DNA of 64,000 nt from Hyphomicrobiales bacterium (GCA_900469625.1 UBXV01000031.1:1-64000); one strand, 5' to 3'. Shown: positions 16,237-24,873, counted from the stretch's first letter. Translations and numbers: made by a program. The notes: generated from the sequence alone by a model not told the origin.

Positions 16237-17304
16237 TCAAACGCGATTGCCGTCAGCGTCAAAGAAGTGCAGGCGTTCCGGCGGCAGGCGCACGGGGATC
16301 TCGCCCGACGCCTTGAGGAAAGCGCGGTCGTTGGTGAAGGCCTTGAAGATGGCCTTGCCGAAGGACAGATGCAGGATGATGCCGAAGCCGGTCGGCTCGA
16401 CGAGGTCGACCGTAGCCTTCAGCGCATCCGGTGCCGCAACGCCGATCTCGACATGTTCGGGCCGGATGCCGAGCGTGGCGCGGGCGCCGTCGGAAAGCTC
16501 GGCATGCATCTCAGCCGGAATGGTGACGCCGCCCGCGGTCTCGAAGCGCGGTGCCGTGCCGTTATGATAGGTGCCTTCGAAGAAGTTCATGCCGGGCGAA
16601 CCGATGAAGCCGGCAACGAAGAGGTTGGCCGGGCGATCGTAGAGATCGAGCGGGCTTCCGACCTGCTGGACGAAGCCGCCGTTCATGGCGACGATCCGGT
16701 CGGCGAGCGTCATCGCCTCGATCTGGTCGTGCGTGACGTAGATCGAGGTGGCGCCGAGATCCTTGTGCAGCTTCTTGATTTCGGCACGCATCTGCTCGCG
16801 CAGGCGCGCGTCGAGGTTGGATAGCGGCTCGTCGAAGAGGAAGGCCTTGGGTTCGCGCACGATGGCGCGGCCCATGGCGACACGCTGCCGCTGACCGCCG
16901 GAAAGCGCGCGCGGCCGGCGCTCGAGCAGCGGATCGAGCCCGAGCTTGGAGGCGGCACCGGAGACGACGCTGGCGATCTTCTCCTTGGCTGTCTTCCTGA
17001 GGCGCAGACTGTAGCTCATGTTCTTGGCGACCGACATATGCGGGTAGAGCGCATAGGACTGGAACACCATGGCGATGTCGCGGTCCTTCGGAGCAAGCTC
17101 GTTGACGCGTTTTCCGGCGATGCGGATTTCGCCCGAAGTCACGCTTTCAAGGCCTGCGATCATGCGCAGCAGCGTGGACTTGCCGCAGCCGGAAGGGCCG
17201 ACCAGCACGACGAATTCGCCGTCGCCGATCTTCAGGTCGACGTCGTGCAGCACCGGGTGGATGCCGTAGGATTTACGGATATTGGCGATATCGATGGAAG
17301 CCAT
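16237..17304 (-). CDS. ABC importer ATPase, carbohydrate type (UgpC/MalK-like)
   Basis: A 355-residue ATPase with Walker A GPSGCGKST, Q-loop VFQSYALYPHM, signature LSGGQRQRV, Walker B AFLFDEPLSNLD, H-switch VTHDQ and a C-terminal TOBE/regulatory domain (GIRPEHVEI). All catalytic motifs are intact. It is the last gene of a minus-strand operon: binding protein, two permeases, ATPase. UgpC-type ATPases serve many sugar and polyol systems, so it does not reveal the substrate. Confidence 0.93.
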   Translation of the reverse strand: MASIDIANIRKSYGIHPVLHDVDLKIGDGEFVVLVGPSGCGKSTLLRMIAGLESVTSGEIRIAGKRVNELAPKDRDIAMVFQSYALYPHMSVAKNMSYSLRLRKTAKEKIASVVSGAASKLGLDPLLERRPRALSGGQRQRVAMGRAIVREPKAFLFDEPLSNLDARLREQMRAEIKKLHKDLGATSIYVTHDQIEAMTLADRIVAMNGGFVQQVGSPLDLYDRPANLFVAGFIGSPGMNFFEGTYHNGTAPRFETAGGVTIPAEMHAELSDGARATLGIRPEHVEIGVAAPDALKATVDLVEPTGFGIILHLSFGKAIFKAFTNDRAFLKASGEIPVRLPPERLHFFDADGNRV

Positions 17305-17313
17305 GATGTATCC

Positions 17314-18147
17314 TCAGCCTTTGACCGCGCCGGCCGTCAGGCCCTGGACGAGATAGCGTTGAATGAGCAGGAAGAAGAGGCAGGCCGGGATCAGCGCCAG
17401 CACGCCGGCGGCCATCATCTGGCCGAAGTCGACCGAGAATTTCGATACGAAGGACAAAAGTCCGACCGGGAATGTCGCCTGGTCGTTGCCCGAGATCAGC
17501 ATCAGCGAAAAGAGAAGCTCGCTCCAGGCGGCGGTGAAGACGAAGCCGAGCGTGGCGGCGATGCCGGGAAGCGTCAGCGGCAGGATGATCTGGCGGAAGG
17601 CGACGAACTGGGTCGCTCCGTCGATCATCGCCGCCTCTTCGAGATCCTTGGGAATGCCGTCGAAGAAGGACTGCATCAGGAAGGTGGCAAAGGGCACGTT
17701 GAAGGCGGTGTATACGATGACGAGGCCCGTCAGGCTGTTGGTCAGGCCCATTGGCGACAGGATCTTGAAGATCGGCGCGACCAGCATGACGAGCGGGAAC
17801 ATCTGCGTCAGCAGCATCAGCGCCACGAGCCAGTATTTGCCGCGGAAATTGAAGCGTGACAGCGCGTAGCCGGAGAGCGAGGCCAGCAGAGTGACGATGA
17901 CGGCGGTGGAGCCGGAGACGATCAGGCTGTTCTTGAAGAAGGTCGGAAAGGCGCTGTGGCGCAGCACGAAATCGAAATGATCGAGCGTGGCGCGCGAGGG
18001 CCAGAGGCGGATGCCTTCGGAATAGAGCAGATCGTTCGGCGTCACCGCCACTTTCAGGAGCCAGTAGAGCGGGAAGAGCGCGAAGGCGATATAGGCGAGG
18101 ATCGCCAGCCGGTGCGCTGTGATCAGGAGGATGGGTTTGGCGCGCAT
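17314..18147 (-). CDS. ABC importer permease, carbohydrate type (MalG-like)
   Basis: A 277-residue, six-segment inner-membrane permease of the MalG/UgpE class. The EAA loop reads GIPKDLEEAAMIDGATQF and a hydrophobic core KILSPMGLTNSLTGLVIVYT precedes it. It lies four bases after the other permease and nine before the ATPase, so the three are translated from one message. Confidence 0.92.
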   Translation of the reverse strand: MRAKPILLITAHRLAILAYIAFALFPLYWLLKVAVTPNDLLYSEGIRLWPSRATLDHFDFVLRHSAFPTFFKNSLIVSGSTAVIVTLLASLSGYALSRFNFRGKYWLVALMLLTQMFPLVMLVAPIFKILSPMGLTNSLTGLVIVYTAFNVPFATFLMQSFFDGIPKDLEEAAMIDGATQFVAFRQIILPLTLPGIAATLGFVFTAAWSELLFSLMLISGNDQATFPVGLLSFVSKFSVDFGQMMAAGVLALIPACLFFLLIQRYLVQGLTAGAVKG

Positions 18148-18151
18148 GGTC

Positions 18152-19087
18152 TCAAGCCTTGCTCAGCAGCCATTGCCGCAGGATGACGATCAGCATGGAA
18201 TAGGCGAGCAGCAGTGCCAGCAGCACCAGCGCGATCGCCGAGGCGTAGCCGAAGTCCAGCCGCTTGAATGCCTGGGTGAAGATGTAGCTGGCAACGATCT
18301 GGGTGCGATCAGCCGGCCCGCCATTGGTCATGACGATGATCAGATCGGCGAAGTTCGAAATCCAGACGGTGCGAAGCAGAATGGTGATGGCGATGGTCGG
18401 TGCGAGGAAGGGCAGCGTGATCGACAGGAAGCGCTGCATCGGGCCGGCGCCGTCGATGCTCGCGGCCTCATAGAGATCGCGCGGGATCGCCTGAAGGGCG
18501 GCCAGCAAGGTGATGGCAAAGAAGGGGATGCCCCACCAGACATTGGCGATGATCGGTCCCCACATCGCCAGCTGCGGATCGGAGAGAATGTTGGAGGGCT
18601 CGCTCATGAGGCCGAGCGCGTAGAACCAGTGCGGCAAGGGTCCGACGACCGGATTGAACAGCCAGGACCAGTTGAGGCCGGCGAGAAAGCTCGGCACCGC
18701 CCAGGGCAGGAAGACGAGCGCCTGGGCAAGGCCGCGGCCATAGAACGGCTTGTCGAGCAGGAGAGCGAGAATGAGCCCGAGGAAAAACTGCAGGAAAACG
18801 GAGGCGCCGGTCCACCACAGCGTGTTGCGTAGCGCCCGGTAGAAGGCCTGGTCCTGCGACAGCGCCCGGAAATGATCAAGGCCGATGAAGGCGCCGGAGA
18901 ACGGATTGAGCAGCTGGATATCGCGGAAGGCGTAGGAGACGCCGAGCGCCAGCGGCACGAGCATGACGGCGACGATCAGGATGATCGCCGGCGCGCTGTA
19001 GAGATAGGGCGCTGCCCCATCGGCGATGCGCTTCATCAGCGGCGTCCTGCTTGCGGGCAGGCCGTCTTGGCGGGCGACATAGGCCAT
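18152..19087 (-). CDS. ABC importer permease, carbohydrate type (MalF-like)
   Basis: A 311-residue permease of the MalF/UgpA class with six membrane segments and the EAA loop AIPRDLYEAASIDGAGPMQR. The ATG at 19087 lies after the binding-protein gene and an intergenic hairpin that probably lowers permease expression relative to the binding protein. It pairs with the MalG-like permease downstream. Confidence 0.92.
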   Translation of the reverse strand: MAYVARQDGLPASRTPLMKRIADGAAPYLYSAPAIILIVAVMLVPLALGVSYAFRDIQLLNPFSGAFIGLDHFRALSQDQAFYRALRNTLWWTGASVFLQFFLGLILALLLDKPFYGRGLAQALVFLPWAVPSFLAGLNWSWLFNPVVGPLPHWFYALGLMSEPSNILSDPQLAMWGPIIANVWWGIPFFAITLLAALQAIPRDLYEAASIDGAGPMQRFLSITLPFLAPTIAITILLRTVWISNFADLIIVMTNGGPADRTQIVASYIFTQAFKRLDFGYASAIALVLLALLLAYSMLIVILRQWLLSKA

Positions 19088-19135
19088 CGATCGAAATTTC
19101 CCCTGTGCGGCCGCCGGTTTTTATGGCGTGCCCTT

Positions 19136-19177
19136 GTGTTCAAGACATTGTGTTCAAGACATCGTGTTCAAGACATC
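19136..19177. repeat. Three 14-bp tandem repeats in the ABC operon
   Basis: GTGTTCAAGACATT (19136-19149), then GTGTTCAAGACATC (19150-19163 and 19164-19177). They lie between the binding-protein stop and the first permease start, next to a strong hairpin. No role is known; unit-number polymorphism is possible. Confidence 0.85.
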
Positions 19178-19181
19178 GAGT

Positions 19182-19212
19182 GACCGGCGGCGCCGAGAAG
19201 ACGCCGCCGGTC
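19182..19212 (-). terminator. Hairpin after the binding-protein gene (attenuator or mRNA stabiliser)
   Basis: GACCGGCGGCG (19182-19192) pairs exactly with CGCCGCCGGTC (19202-19212), six bases past the stop codon. There is no T run after it on the minus strand. Such hairpins after periplasmic binding-protein genes commonly protect the 5' mRNA segment or give partial termination. Confidence 0.75.
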
Positions 19213-19218
19213 GAAGGC

Positions 19219-20478
19219 TCACTTCTTGGCGAGGTGCTTCTGCTGCGCCTTGGTGAGGTAGTCGGCCCACTGGTTGGCGAGTTCCTCCGGCGTGATGTCG
19301 CCAAGCAGGGCTTCCTGCGTGGTCTTGATCGCCAGCGAATCCTTGAAGAAGGCGAATTCCTCGAGGTAGGTCGGCATGACCGTCAGCACTACGTCCTTGT
19401 CGGCAAGCTCGTCGAACCAGCCCTTGAACTGGGGGCTTGCGTAGAAGGGATCCTTCTCGGCCGCCTTATGGACCGGCAGTGCGCCCGTGCGCTTGTTCCA
19501 CTCGATGTTGCCTTCGGGCCCTTCGAGCGTCTCGATCAGTTTCCAGGAGAGATCCTTGTTCTGGCTCGCCGACAGCATCGACCAGCCGGCAAAGCCGATG
19601 GTGGTAAACGCCTTGCCGCTCGGGCCCTTCGGCATGGTGGTGACGCCGAAATCTTCCGACTTCATCCGCTCGGCAATGGCGATCAGCGCGTCCGGGTCCT
19701 GGTCGAGGAAGGCGCAGGTGCCGCTATAGAAACCGGCGACGATTTCGTTGAAGCCCCAGTTGACGCTGTCCTTGGGTGCCAGGCCCTTCTTGTAGAGGTC
19801 GATCACCCAGGTGAGGCCCTTGACCCAGCCTTCGCTGTTCATGGTCGAGGTGCCGTCCTCGTTGAAGAACTTGTTGCTGCCGGCCATGGTGGCGCCGAAC
19901 ATCACCCAGCCGTTGAGACCGCCCGGACCGCCGCGCAGGCAGTAGCCGGATTTGCCCGGAAGCTTGGAGACGGCTTCCGATGCCTTGACGAAATCGTCCA
20001 TCGTCTTCGGCGGCTCGCTGACGCCGGCTTCCGACAGGAGCTTCTTGTTGTAGAACATGGCGCGCAGGTAGAAGCCGTAGGGCAGCATATAGGCGGTGTT
20101 CTTGATGTCGCGGCCGAGCTCCAGCGTGCGCTCGGTGAGGCCCGGCGTGTGCTCCCACTTGGCAAGGTAGGGCTCGAGGCTCTCGAGCATGCCGTTGTTG
20201 GCATAGAGCGACAGCCAGGTGTCGGGCATTTCCATCACGTCGGGCAGTTCGCCGGCCGAAACCATGGTGGCGAACTTCTGGAAGGCTTCGCCCCAGGGCA
20301 GCGAGATGATCTCGACGGTCGTGCCGGGGTTCGCCGCTTCGAACTTGGCGACGATCGACTTCAGCGTCTCTGTGCGCTCGGGGCTGGTGATGACCTCGAC
20401 GAGCTTCAGCTTGGTATCGGCCAGTGCGCTTCCTGCCATCAGGGTGGCAAGCAGAGTGGCGGTAATCAGTTTCCTCAT
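19219..20478 (-). CDS. ABC importer substrate-binding protein, carbohydrate type
   Basis: A 419-residue periplasmic protein with a signal peptide (LITATLLATLMAGSALA then DTKLKLV) and the family-1 solute-binding fold (SPERTETLKSIVAKFEAANPG, VSAGELPDVMEMPDTWLSLY, FDEL). It starts at 20478 behind GGGAAC. It heads the transporter operon and would set its specificity, but the ligand cannot be read from sequence. The neighbouring Cys/Met-type PLP enzyme and FCD regulator do not name a sugar either. Confidence 0.92.
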   Translation of the reverse strand: MRKLITATLLATLMAGSALADTKLKLVEVITSPERTETLKSIVAKFEAANPGTTVEIISLPWGEAFQKFATMVSAGELPDVMEMPDTWLSLYANNGMLESLEPYLAKWEHTPGLTERTLELGRDIKNTAYMLPYGFYLRAMFYNKKLLSEAGVSEPPKTMDDFVKASEAVSKLPGKSGYCLRGGPGGLNGWVMFGATMAGSNKFFNEDGTSTMNSEGWVKGLTWVIDLYKKGLAPKDSVNWGFNEIVAGFYSGTCAFLDQDPDALIAIAERMKSEDFGVTTMPKGPSGKAFTTIGFAGWSMLSASQNKDLSWKLIETLEGPEGNIEWNKRTGALPVHKAAEKDPFYASPQFKGWFDELADKDVVLTVMPTYLEEFAFFKDSLAIKTTQEALLGDITPEELANQWADYLTKAQQKHLAKK

Positions 20479-20508
20479 TTTTGTTCCCTTTGTCTTTTGA
20501 TGGTTTAG

Positions 20509-20518
20509 TCACATGTGA
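20509..20518. promoter_or_regulatory. Palindrome TCACATGTGA before the binding-protein gene
   Basis: A perfect 10-bp palindrome about 30 bases upstream of the binding-protein start, between it and the PLP-enzyme stop. It is a candidate operator; the FCD-type regulator encoded two genes upstream would be the obvious ligand. Confidence 0.4.
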
Positions 20519-20544
20519 TGAGCGGGATGCGCATCCCGCTCCTG

Positions 20545-21717
20545 TCAGCCTGACGAAGCGACTGTGATCGCCGCGTCAAGATCACTCCAGAGGGCCTCCG
20601 TTCCCTCCAGGCCGACATGGAGCCGTACTGACCGCGGCGAGATGCCGAAGGCGGCCGCGGAATTGGGCTGGGCTTTCTGCGACAGCACGACTTCGCCCGG
20701 CACGATCAGGCTTTCGTGGCCGCCCCAGGAGACGCCGAGCTTGAACAGCTCGAGTTGATCGGCAAAGCGCCTGACATCGACGCCTTCGCGGAAGATGAAG
20801 GAGAAGAGGCCCGACGTGCCTGAAAGGCCCGGTGGCAAGGTGTTGCCGAGCCCGGGGTGGCAAACGGTCTCGACCAGCGGATGCGCCTGCAGGCGCTGCG
20901 CCACCGTCAGCGCCGAGCGCTCGTGCGCCTTCATGCGGATCGGGAGCGTGCGCAGGCCGCGGATCAGGAGCCAGGCGTCGAAAGGCGACAGCTTGCCACC
21001 GAGATAGGGATAGGCTTCCGAGCGGATACGGCCGATCAGGTCCTTCGAACCGGCGACGACGCCGGCGACCACGTCCGAGTGGCCGCCGAGATACTTCGAG
21101 GCCGAATGGATGACGAGATCGACGCCGAGTGAAATCGGCTGCTGGAAGATCGGGCTCGCCCAGCTGTTGTCGATGGCGGTGATGATGCCCTGGTCCTTGG
21201 CGAGGCGGGCAAGGGAAGCGACGTCGTGGGTGTCCATCACCCAGCTTGTCGGGCTTTCCATGTAGAACAGCTTGGCGCCAGGAAGCGCCTTGGCGACCGC
21301 TTCCTCGTCGCGACCGTCGACATAGGTCACCTCGACCTTCATGCGCTTCAGATGCGTGCCGAACAGCCGGAAGGCGTCGGGGTAGACATGGTTGACCGCG
21401 ACGATCCGGTCACCGGGTTCGACGAAGGAGAGCACGGTCGACGAGATCGCCGACATGCCGCTGGCAAAGCCGATGGCGTCCTCTGCCCCTTCGAGCTTGG
21501 CCAGCATCTCCTCGAACATGCGCACCGTCGGGTTGAGGCCGCGGGTGTAGATCGGCCGCACGCGTTCGCCCTTGTAGGACGCGACCATGTCGTCATAGTC
21601 CTTGAAGGTGAACAGCGAGGTCTGGACGATCGGCGGCACGACGGCATCGAAGGCGTTGCCTTCGTCATGCGCGACGATCAGGGAGGCGTGGTCGAACGGA
21701 TCGAGGCCGTTGTTCAT
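20545..21717 (-). CDS. Cys/Met-metabolism PLP-dependent lyase/synthase family enzyme
   Basis: A 390-residue cytosolic enzyme of the cystathionine beta/gamma-lyase, gamma-synthase and methionine gamma-lyase family. Visible: substrate-loop YTRGLNPTVRMFEE, EGAEDAIGFASGMSAIS for phosphate binding, and the PLP-lysine site HSASKYLGGHSDVVAGVV. The reaction within the family cannot be decided. Its ATG overlaps the end of the FCD regulator gene by four bases, and the ABC importer follows 66 bases downstream. The set suggests uptake plus elimination or replacement chemistry on a sulfur- or hydroxyl-bearing amino-acid-like compound, which is inference. Confidence 0.92.
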   Translation of the reverse strand: MNNGLDPFDHASLIVAHDEGNAFDAVVPPIVQTSLFTFKDYDDMVASYKGERVRPIYTRGLNPTVRMFEEMLAKLEGAEDAIGFASGMSAISSTVLSFVEPGDRIVAVNHVYPDAFRLFGTHLKRMKVEVTYVDGRDEEAVAKALPGAKLFYMESPTSWVMDTHDVASLARLAKDQGIITAIDNSWASPIFQQPISLGVDLVIHSASKYLGGHSDVVAGVVAGSKDLIGRIRSEAYPYLGGKLSPFDAWLLIRGLRTLPIRMKAHERSALTVAQRLQAHPLVETVCHPGLGNTLPPGLSGTSGLFSFIFREGVDVRRFADQLELFKLGVSWGGHESLIVPGEVVLSQKAQPNSAAAFGISPRSVRLHVGLEGTEALWSDLDAAITVASSG

Positions 21718-22430
21718 TTGGACATTTCCTTGATGTCTTCCTCGACGATCGCGAGGATTTTCAGCGTTTCTTCGCGCGCGGTGTCAGGATCCTGTGCCGC
21801 GATCGCGTTGAAGAGGGTGCGGTGGAAGGGAAAGGAACGGCGAGCGAAATCCGTCCGATCGAAGGGATGATCCCAGAAGCGCTCGAATGCCTCGCGCATC
21901 TGTTCGAGCAGCTGTCGAAACAGCGGATTGTGGGTGGCGTCGTAGATCGCCAGGTGAAAGGCGAGGTCCTCAGGGCCGGAGGTGCCCTTGGCGATGTGCA
22001 CACGCTCCATCTCATCGAGTTTTGTCTCGATGGTCTCGAGGTCCTTGTCGGTGCGACGGCGCGCGGCGACCATGTTGGCCTCGACCTCGATGCCGCGACG
22101 AACCTCGAGCGTCATCAACAGCACGTCGCGAAGATGCCCAGCGTCGAGCGTCAACGGCATATGCACGGTGCCGGCCGAAATCGCTCTGAGCAGATATGTG
22201 CCGCTGCCCTTGCGCGCCTCGACGACGCCGAGCGCCTGGAAATGGCGAATGACCTCGCGCACGGTCGAGCGGCCGACGGCGAGCGCCGTCATCAGCTCGC
22301 GCTCCGCCGGCAGGCGATCGCCGGGTTTCAAACCTGATTGCTGGACGTAATTGGCGAGCGCGGCGATGACCTGCTGCGCCCGGTCGGCGGGCGGCAATGG
22401 CAGAAGCGCGGCTCTGGCCTGTTCAGTCAT
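21714..22430 (-). CDS. GntR-family transcriptional regulator, FCD subfamily
   Basis: A 238-residue regulator with an N-terminal winged helix (YVQQSGLKPGDRLPAERELM, ALAVGRSTVREVIRHFQALG) and a C-terminal FCD all-alpha ligand domain with metal-type His/Asp residues (DLAFHLAIYDATHNPLF). It is the first gene of the operon with the PLP enzyme, overlapping it by four bases, and probably senses that pathway's substrate or product. An inverted repeat just upstream is a candidate autoregulatory operator. Confidence 0.92.
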   Translation of the reverse strand: MTEQARAALLPLPPADRAQQVIAALANYVQQSGLKPGDRLPAERELMTALAVGRSTVREVIRHFQALGVVEARKGSGTYLLRAISAGTVHMPLTLDAGHLRDVLLMTLEVRRGIEVEANMVAARRRTDKDLETIETKLDEMERVHIAKGTSGPEDLAFHLAIYDATHNPLFRQLLEQMREAFERFWDHPFDRTDFARRSFPFHRTLFNAIAAQDPDTAREETLKILAIVEEDIKEMSK

Positions 22431-22453
22431 TCAGCTTCCCCCTCGGCGCCAAA

Positions 22454-22482
22454 TTGGTCTGACATCTGATCAATATGACCAA
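22454..22482. promoter_or_regulatory. Candidate operator of the FCD regulator
   Basis: TTGGTC (22454-22459) and GACCAA (22477-22482) are exact inverted repeats 17 bases apart, with a TGATCA core between them. The site lies 24 bases before the regulator's start. GGTC/GACC half-sites are common for FCD-type GntR proteins. Confidence 0.45.
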
Positions 22483-22503
22483 GGCCAAGAAGGTGGTCAA
22501 GCG

Positions 22504-22528
22504 GGAACTTATAAAGTCTTTGGCGGTT
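22504..22528 (+). promoter_or_regulatory. EcfG/RpoE2-like stress promoter
   Basis: GGAAC (22504-22508), 16 bases, then GGTT (22525-22528). This fits the rhizobial general-stress consensus GGAAC-N18/19-TT. It ends 45 bases before the ATG of the small secreted protein at 22574. Confidence 0.6.
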
Positions 22529-22573
22529 GACCGTGCCGCGAGCAGGCGTAGACAGGAGGCAAGGAGCCAGAAG

Positions 22574-22828
22574 ATGCTGAAATCAGGATATGTGTTCGCC
22601 GTCGCCATAGCCGGCGTGTTCTTTGCTTTGGTGGCTGCCGCGGGCGATGCGGAAGCGCAGATGCGCACCAGAAAGGGCGAGTATTACGAGGGCATCCAGC
22701 GCAAGCCCTATGGTCACTACTGGATCTGGCCGCCGGCCGAACAGCGCGAGCCGGCCTATGTGCCGCGTCGCGGCAAGGATGCGAACGGCAATCGCCCGCA
22801 GACGGGTCGCAAGCAGCCGACCCGGTAA
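22574..22828 (+). CDS. Small exported protein of unknown function
   Basis: An 84-residue protein with a signal peptide (SGYVFAVAIAGVFFALVAAAG, ending near AEAQ) and a short mature part rich in Arg, Pro and Tyr (KGEYYEGIQRKPYGHYW, PPAEQREPAYVPRRGK). I recognise no family. The open frame reaches back to 22475, but that start overlaps the probable operator of the divergent gene, and the stress promoter at 22504-22528 points to the start at 22574. It is likely a periplasmic stress-response protein; the function is unknown. Confidence 0.65.
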   Translation: MLKSGYVFAVAIAGVFFALVAAAGDAEAQMRTRKGEYYEGIQRKPYGHYWIWPPAEQREPAYVPRRGKDANGNRPQTGRKQPTR

Positions 22829-22874
22829 CAGAGCTGCGTCATCCAGCCAAGGCTGGTGGGACGCGGACAGAAAA

Positions 22875-22894
22875 GTGGCGCCCGAAGGCGCCAC
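22875..22894 (-). terminator. Rho-independent terminator after the M24 peptidase
   Basis: GTGGCGCC (22875-22882) and GGCGCCAC (22887-22894) with a CGAA loop (TTCG on the minus strand), followed on the minus strand by TTTTCTG. It lies 11 bases after the peptidase stop codon. Confidence 0.85.
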
Positions 22895-22904
22895 CAATGT
22901 CGTC

Positions 22905-24008
22905 TCAGATCTGTGCGACGTGAACGTCGCGCGACAGCGACGACAGGACTTCCGGGCCATCGGCGCGCAGGATGACGATATCCTCGAGCCGGATGCCGAA
23001 GCGGCCCGGCAGGTAGATGCCGGGCTCGATCGAGAACACCATGCCTTCTTCCAGCACCGTTTCCGACGTGGCGGTGATATAGGGCGGCTCGTGGCCGTCG
23101 ATGCCCATGCCGTGACCGGTGCGGTGGACGAAGTACTCGCCATAGCCGGCATCTGCGATCACCTTGCGGGCGGCATCGTCGACTTCCTTGGCAAGAACGC
23201 CAGGGCGGGCGGCCTTCAGCGCCGCCTGGACGGCGCGCTCGACGATCGTGTGGATCTGGCCGTAACCTTCCGGCGCGCGGCCGACGATTGCCATGCGGGT
23301 GATGTCGCTCGGGAAGCCCTGCTTGCGGCCGCCGATGTCGATGACCACGGCATCGCCTTCGGCAATCACGCGCTCGCTGGCGGAGTGGTGCGGGAAGGCG
23401 CCGTTGCCGCCGGCACCGACGATCCAGAAGGCCGGTGCCGCGCCTTCAGAGGCGAAGTGCGCGCGGATTTCCGCTGCCAGTTCCTTTTCGGTCATGCCCG
23501 GGCGGATCTTGGCGAAGGCGGCCTGCATGGCGCGGTCGGCAATTCCGGCATTCATCTTCAGGAGGTCGTATTCGCTTTTGTCCTTGCGCATTCGCAGCGC
23601 GCCAAGCGTTTCCTGCGTGAACGCGCGGGCCGTGTCTGCGGGCAGCGCATCGATCAGCAGCAGCGCGAAATCGGCGCGCATCGTCTCGTCGATCACCACG
23701 CCGCCGGGTGCGACAGCGCCGATATCGGCAAGCGCGGCCGTCAGGGCGTCGGCCGGGCCGGTATCATCGGCCCAGTTGTGGAATGCGATGTCGGTGTGCT
23801 CGCGGGTTCCTTCAGCGTTGAGCGCCGGCATCAGGAAGGCCTCTTTTTCCGGGCCGATGAGCAGCAGGCAGGGGCGCTCGTCCGGATGCGGGTGATAGCC
23901 GATCAACCAATCCATGTGCGATCCCGGGGCGAGCGCGACCAGCCCGCTGCCGGTTTCGTTCATTTTGGTGCGCAGGGCGGCGAAGCGTGCTTTGGTCTGT
24001 TCTGTCAT
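22905..24008 (-). CDS. M24 family metallopeptidase (Xaa-Pro peptidase / creatinase-like)
   Basis: A 367-residue cytosolic enzyme with an N-terminal creatinase-type domain and the pita-bread catalytic domain. Metal ligands are visible: VVIDIGGRKQGFPSDITR (two Asp), HRTGHGMGIDGHEPPYI (His), SIEPGIYLPGRFG and GIRLEDIVIL (two Glu). The start at 24008 (MTEQTKARF) follows GGAAAGA; the frame is open to 24221 but overlaps the XRE gene end. M24 proteins include true peptidases and C-N hydrolases such as creatinase and ectoine hydrolase, so the substrate is open. The nearby XRE-cupin regulator and amine genes favour a small amide or peptide substrate (inference). Confidence 0.9.
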   Translation of the reverse strand: MTEQTKARFAALRTKMNETGSGLVALAPGSHMDWLIGYHPHPDERPCLLLIGPEKEAFLMPALNAEGTREHTDIAFHNWADDTGPADALTAALADIGAVAPGGVVIDETMRADFALLLIDALPADTARAFTQETLGALRMRKDKSEYDLLKMNAGIADRAMQAAFAKIRPGMTEKELAAEIRAHFASEGAAPAFWIVGAGGNGAFPHHSASERVIAEGDAVVIDIGGRKQGFPSDITRMAIVGRAPEGYGQIHTIVERAVQAALKAARPGVLAKEVDDAARKVIADAGYGEYFVHRTGHGMGIDGHEPPYITATSETVLEEGMVFSIEPGIYLPGRFGIRLEDIVILRADGPEVLSSLSRDVHVAQI

Positions 24009-24186
24009 GGTCTTTCCAGTTCTGGTTCTGGCTGGGTTGAGTTGAGTGAAGTTTGGGGCCGCGCGCCGGTCTCGTGTTCGGGCGTCGAACGACGCGCGGC
24101 GGTCGCCGGGCCGAGGCGGCCGGGCGAAAGGTGGCATTCTGAAGAGCGCAATCGCCGACGGGATTGCGCTGCGGCCTGCGGCGGGC

Positions 24187-24873
24187 CTATCCGGCGCCTT
24201 TGCCTGGACTTGCCGCGGCATTGCGGCGATCTTCGGCGCGGGTCACCGCGAAAGCGCCTTCTGGCGTTTCTGTCGATTGCGCGTCGCCAAACACGTCCAT
24301 CGTGCAGGTGTGCAGGATCACGGTGGGTTCGGTGGTGTGGTTCCAGGTGAGATGGGTGAGGCCCGAAAGAAAATGGGCGGAATCGCCCGTTTCCAGCACC
24401 GTCTGTTCGCCATCGATCTCGATCGTCAGCGCACCCTGAAGGATGAAGAACATTTCTTCGCCCTCGTGGGTCATCGCCTCGCTGCGATGTCCGGGCGGCG
24501 TATGCACCACGGTTCCGCGCAGAATGCTGCCTGGAAACGAGGCCGAAAGACGCTCATAGGAGACGTTGCTGTCAGGAGAGCCGGCCAGCGCATAGGCGCG
24601 GCGCTGGTCGTGACGGGTAAAGGGCGAGGCCACCCGCGGCGAGTTGAGGAACGTGCCGACCTCGACCTTGAGCACCCGACAGACCGCGACCAGCGACGTC
24701 AGCGAGGGTACGGTGATGCCGCGCTCGATCTGGGAGATGAAGCCGACGGAGAAATCCGCCCGGTCGGCGACCTCCTTGAGGGTCAGTTTCAACGCCTTGC
24801 GCCGCTCGCGCAGCCGGTCGCCGAGCGGGGGCAGGGCCAATGTCGGATCATCTGGCTGAGACTGCGAATGCAC
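24187..24873 (-). CDS. XRE-family transcriptional regulator with C-terminal cupin domain
   Basis: A 228-residue regulator: an N-terminal HTH (LRERRKALKLTLKEVADRAD, VGFISQIERG) and a C-terminal cupin ligand domain (GHRSEAMTHEGEEMFFILQG, LETGDSAHF). This is the layout of PuuR, the putrescine-pathway repressor. The GTG at 24873 starts just before the HTH and follows a GGGGA site. The frame is open up to 25035, but that would run through the palindrome at 25021. It lies upstream of the M24 gene and near the putrescine-like genes, so it may sense a polyamine or peptide. Confidence 0.88.
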   Translation of the reverse strand: MHSQSQPDDPTLALPPLGDRLRERRKALKLTLKEVADRADFSVGFISQIERGITVPSLTSLVAVCRVLKVEVGTFLNSPRVASPFTRHDQRRAYALAGSPDSNVSYERLSASFPGSILRGTVVHTPPGHRSEAMTHEGEEMFFILQGALTIEIDGEQTVLETGDSAHFLSGLTHLTWNHTTEPTVILHTCTMDVFGDAQSTETPEGAFAVTRAEDRRNAAASPGKGAG

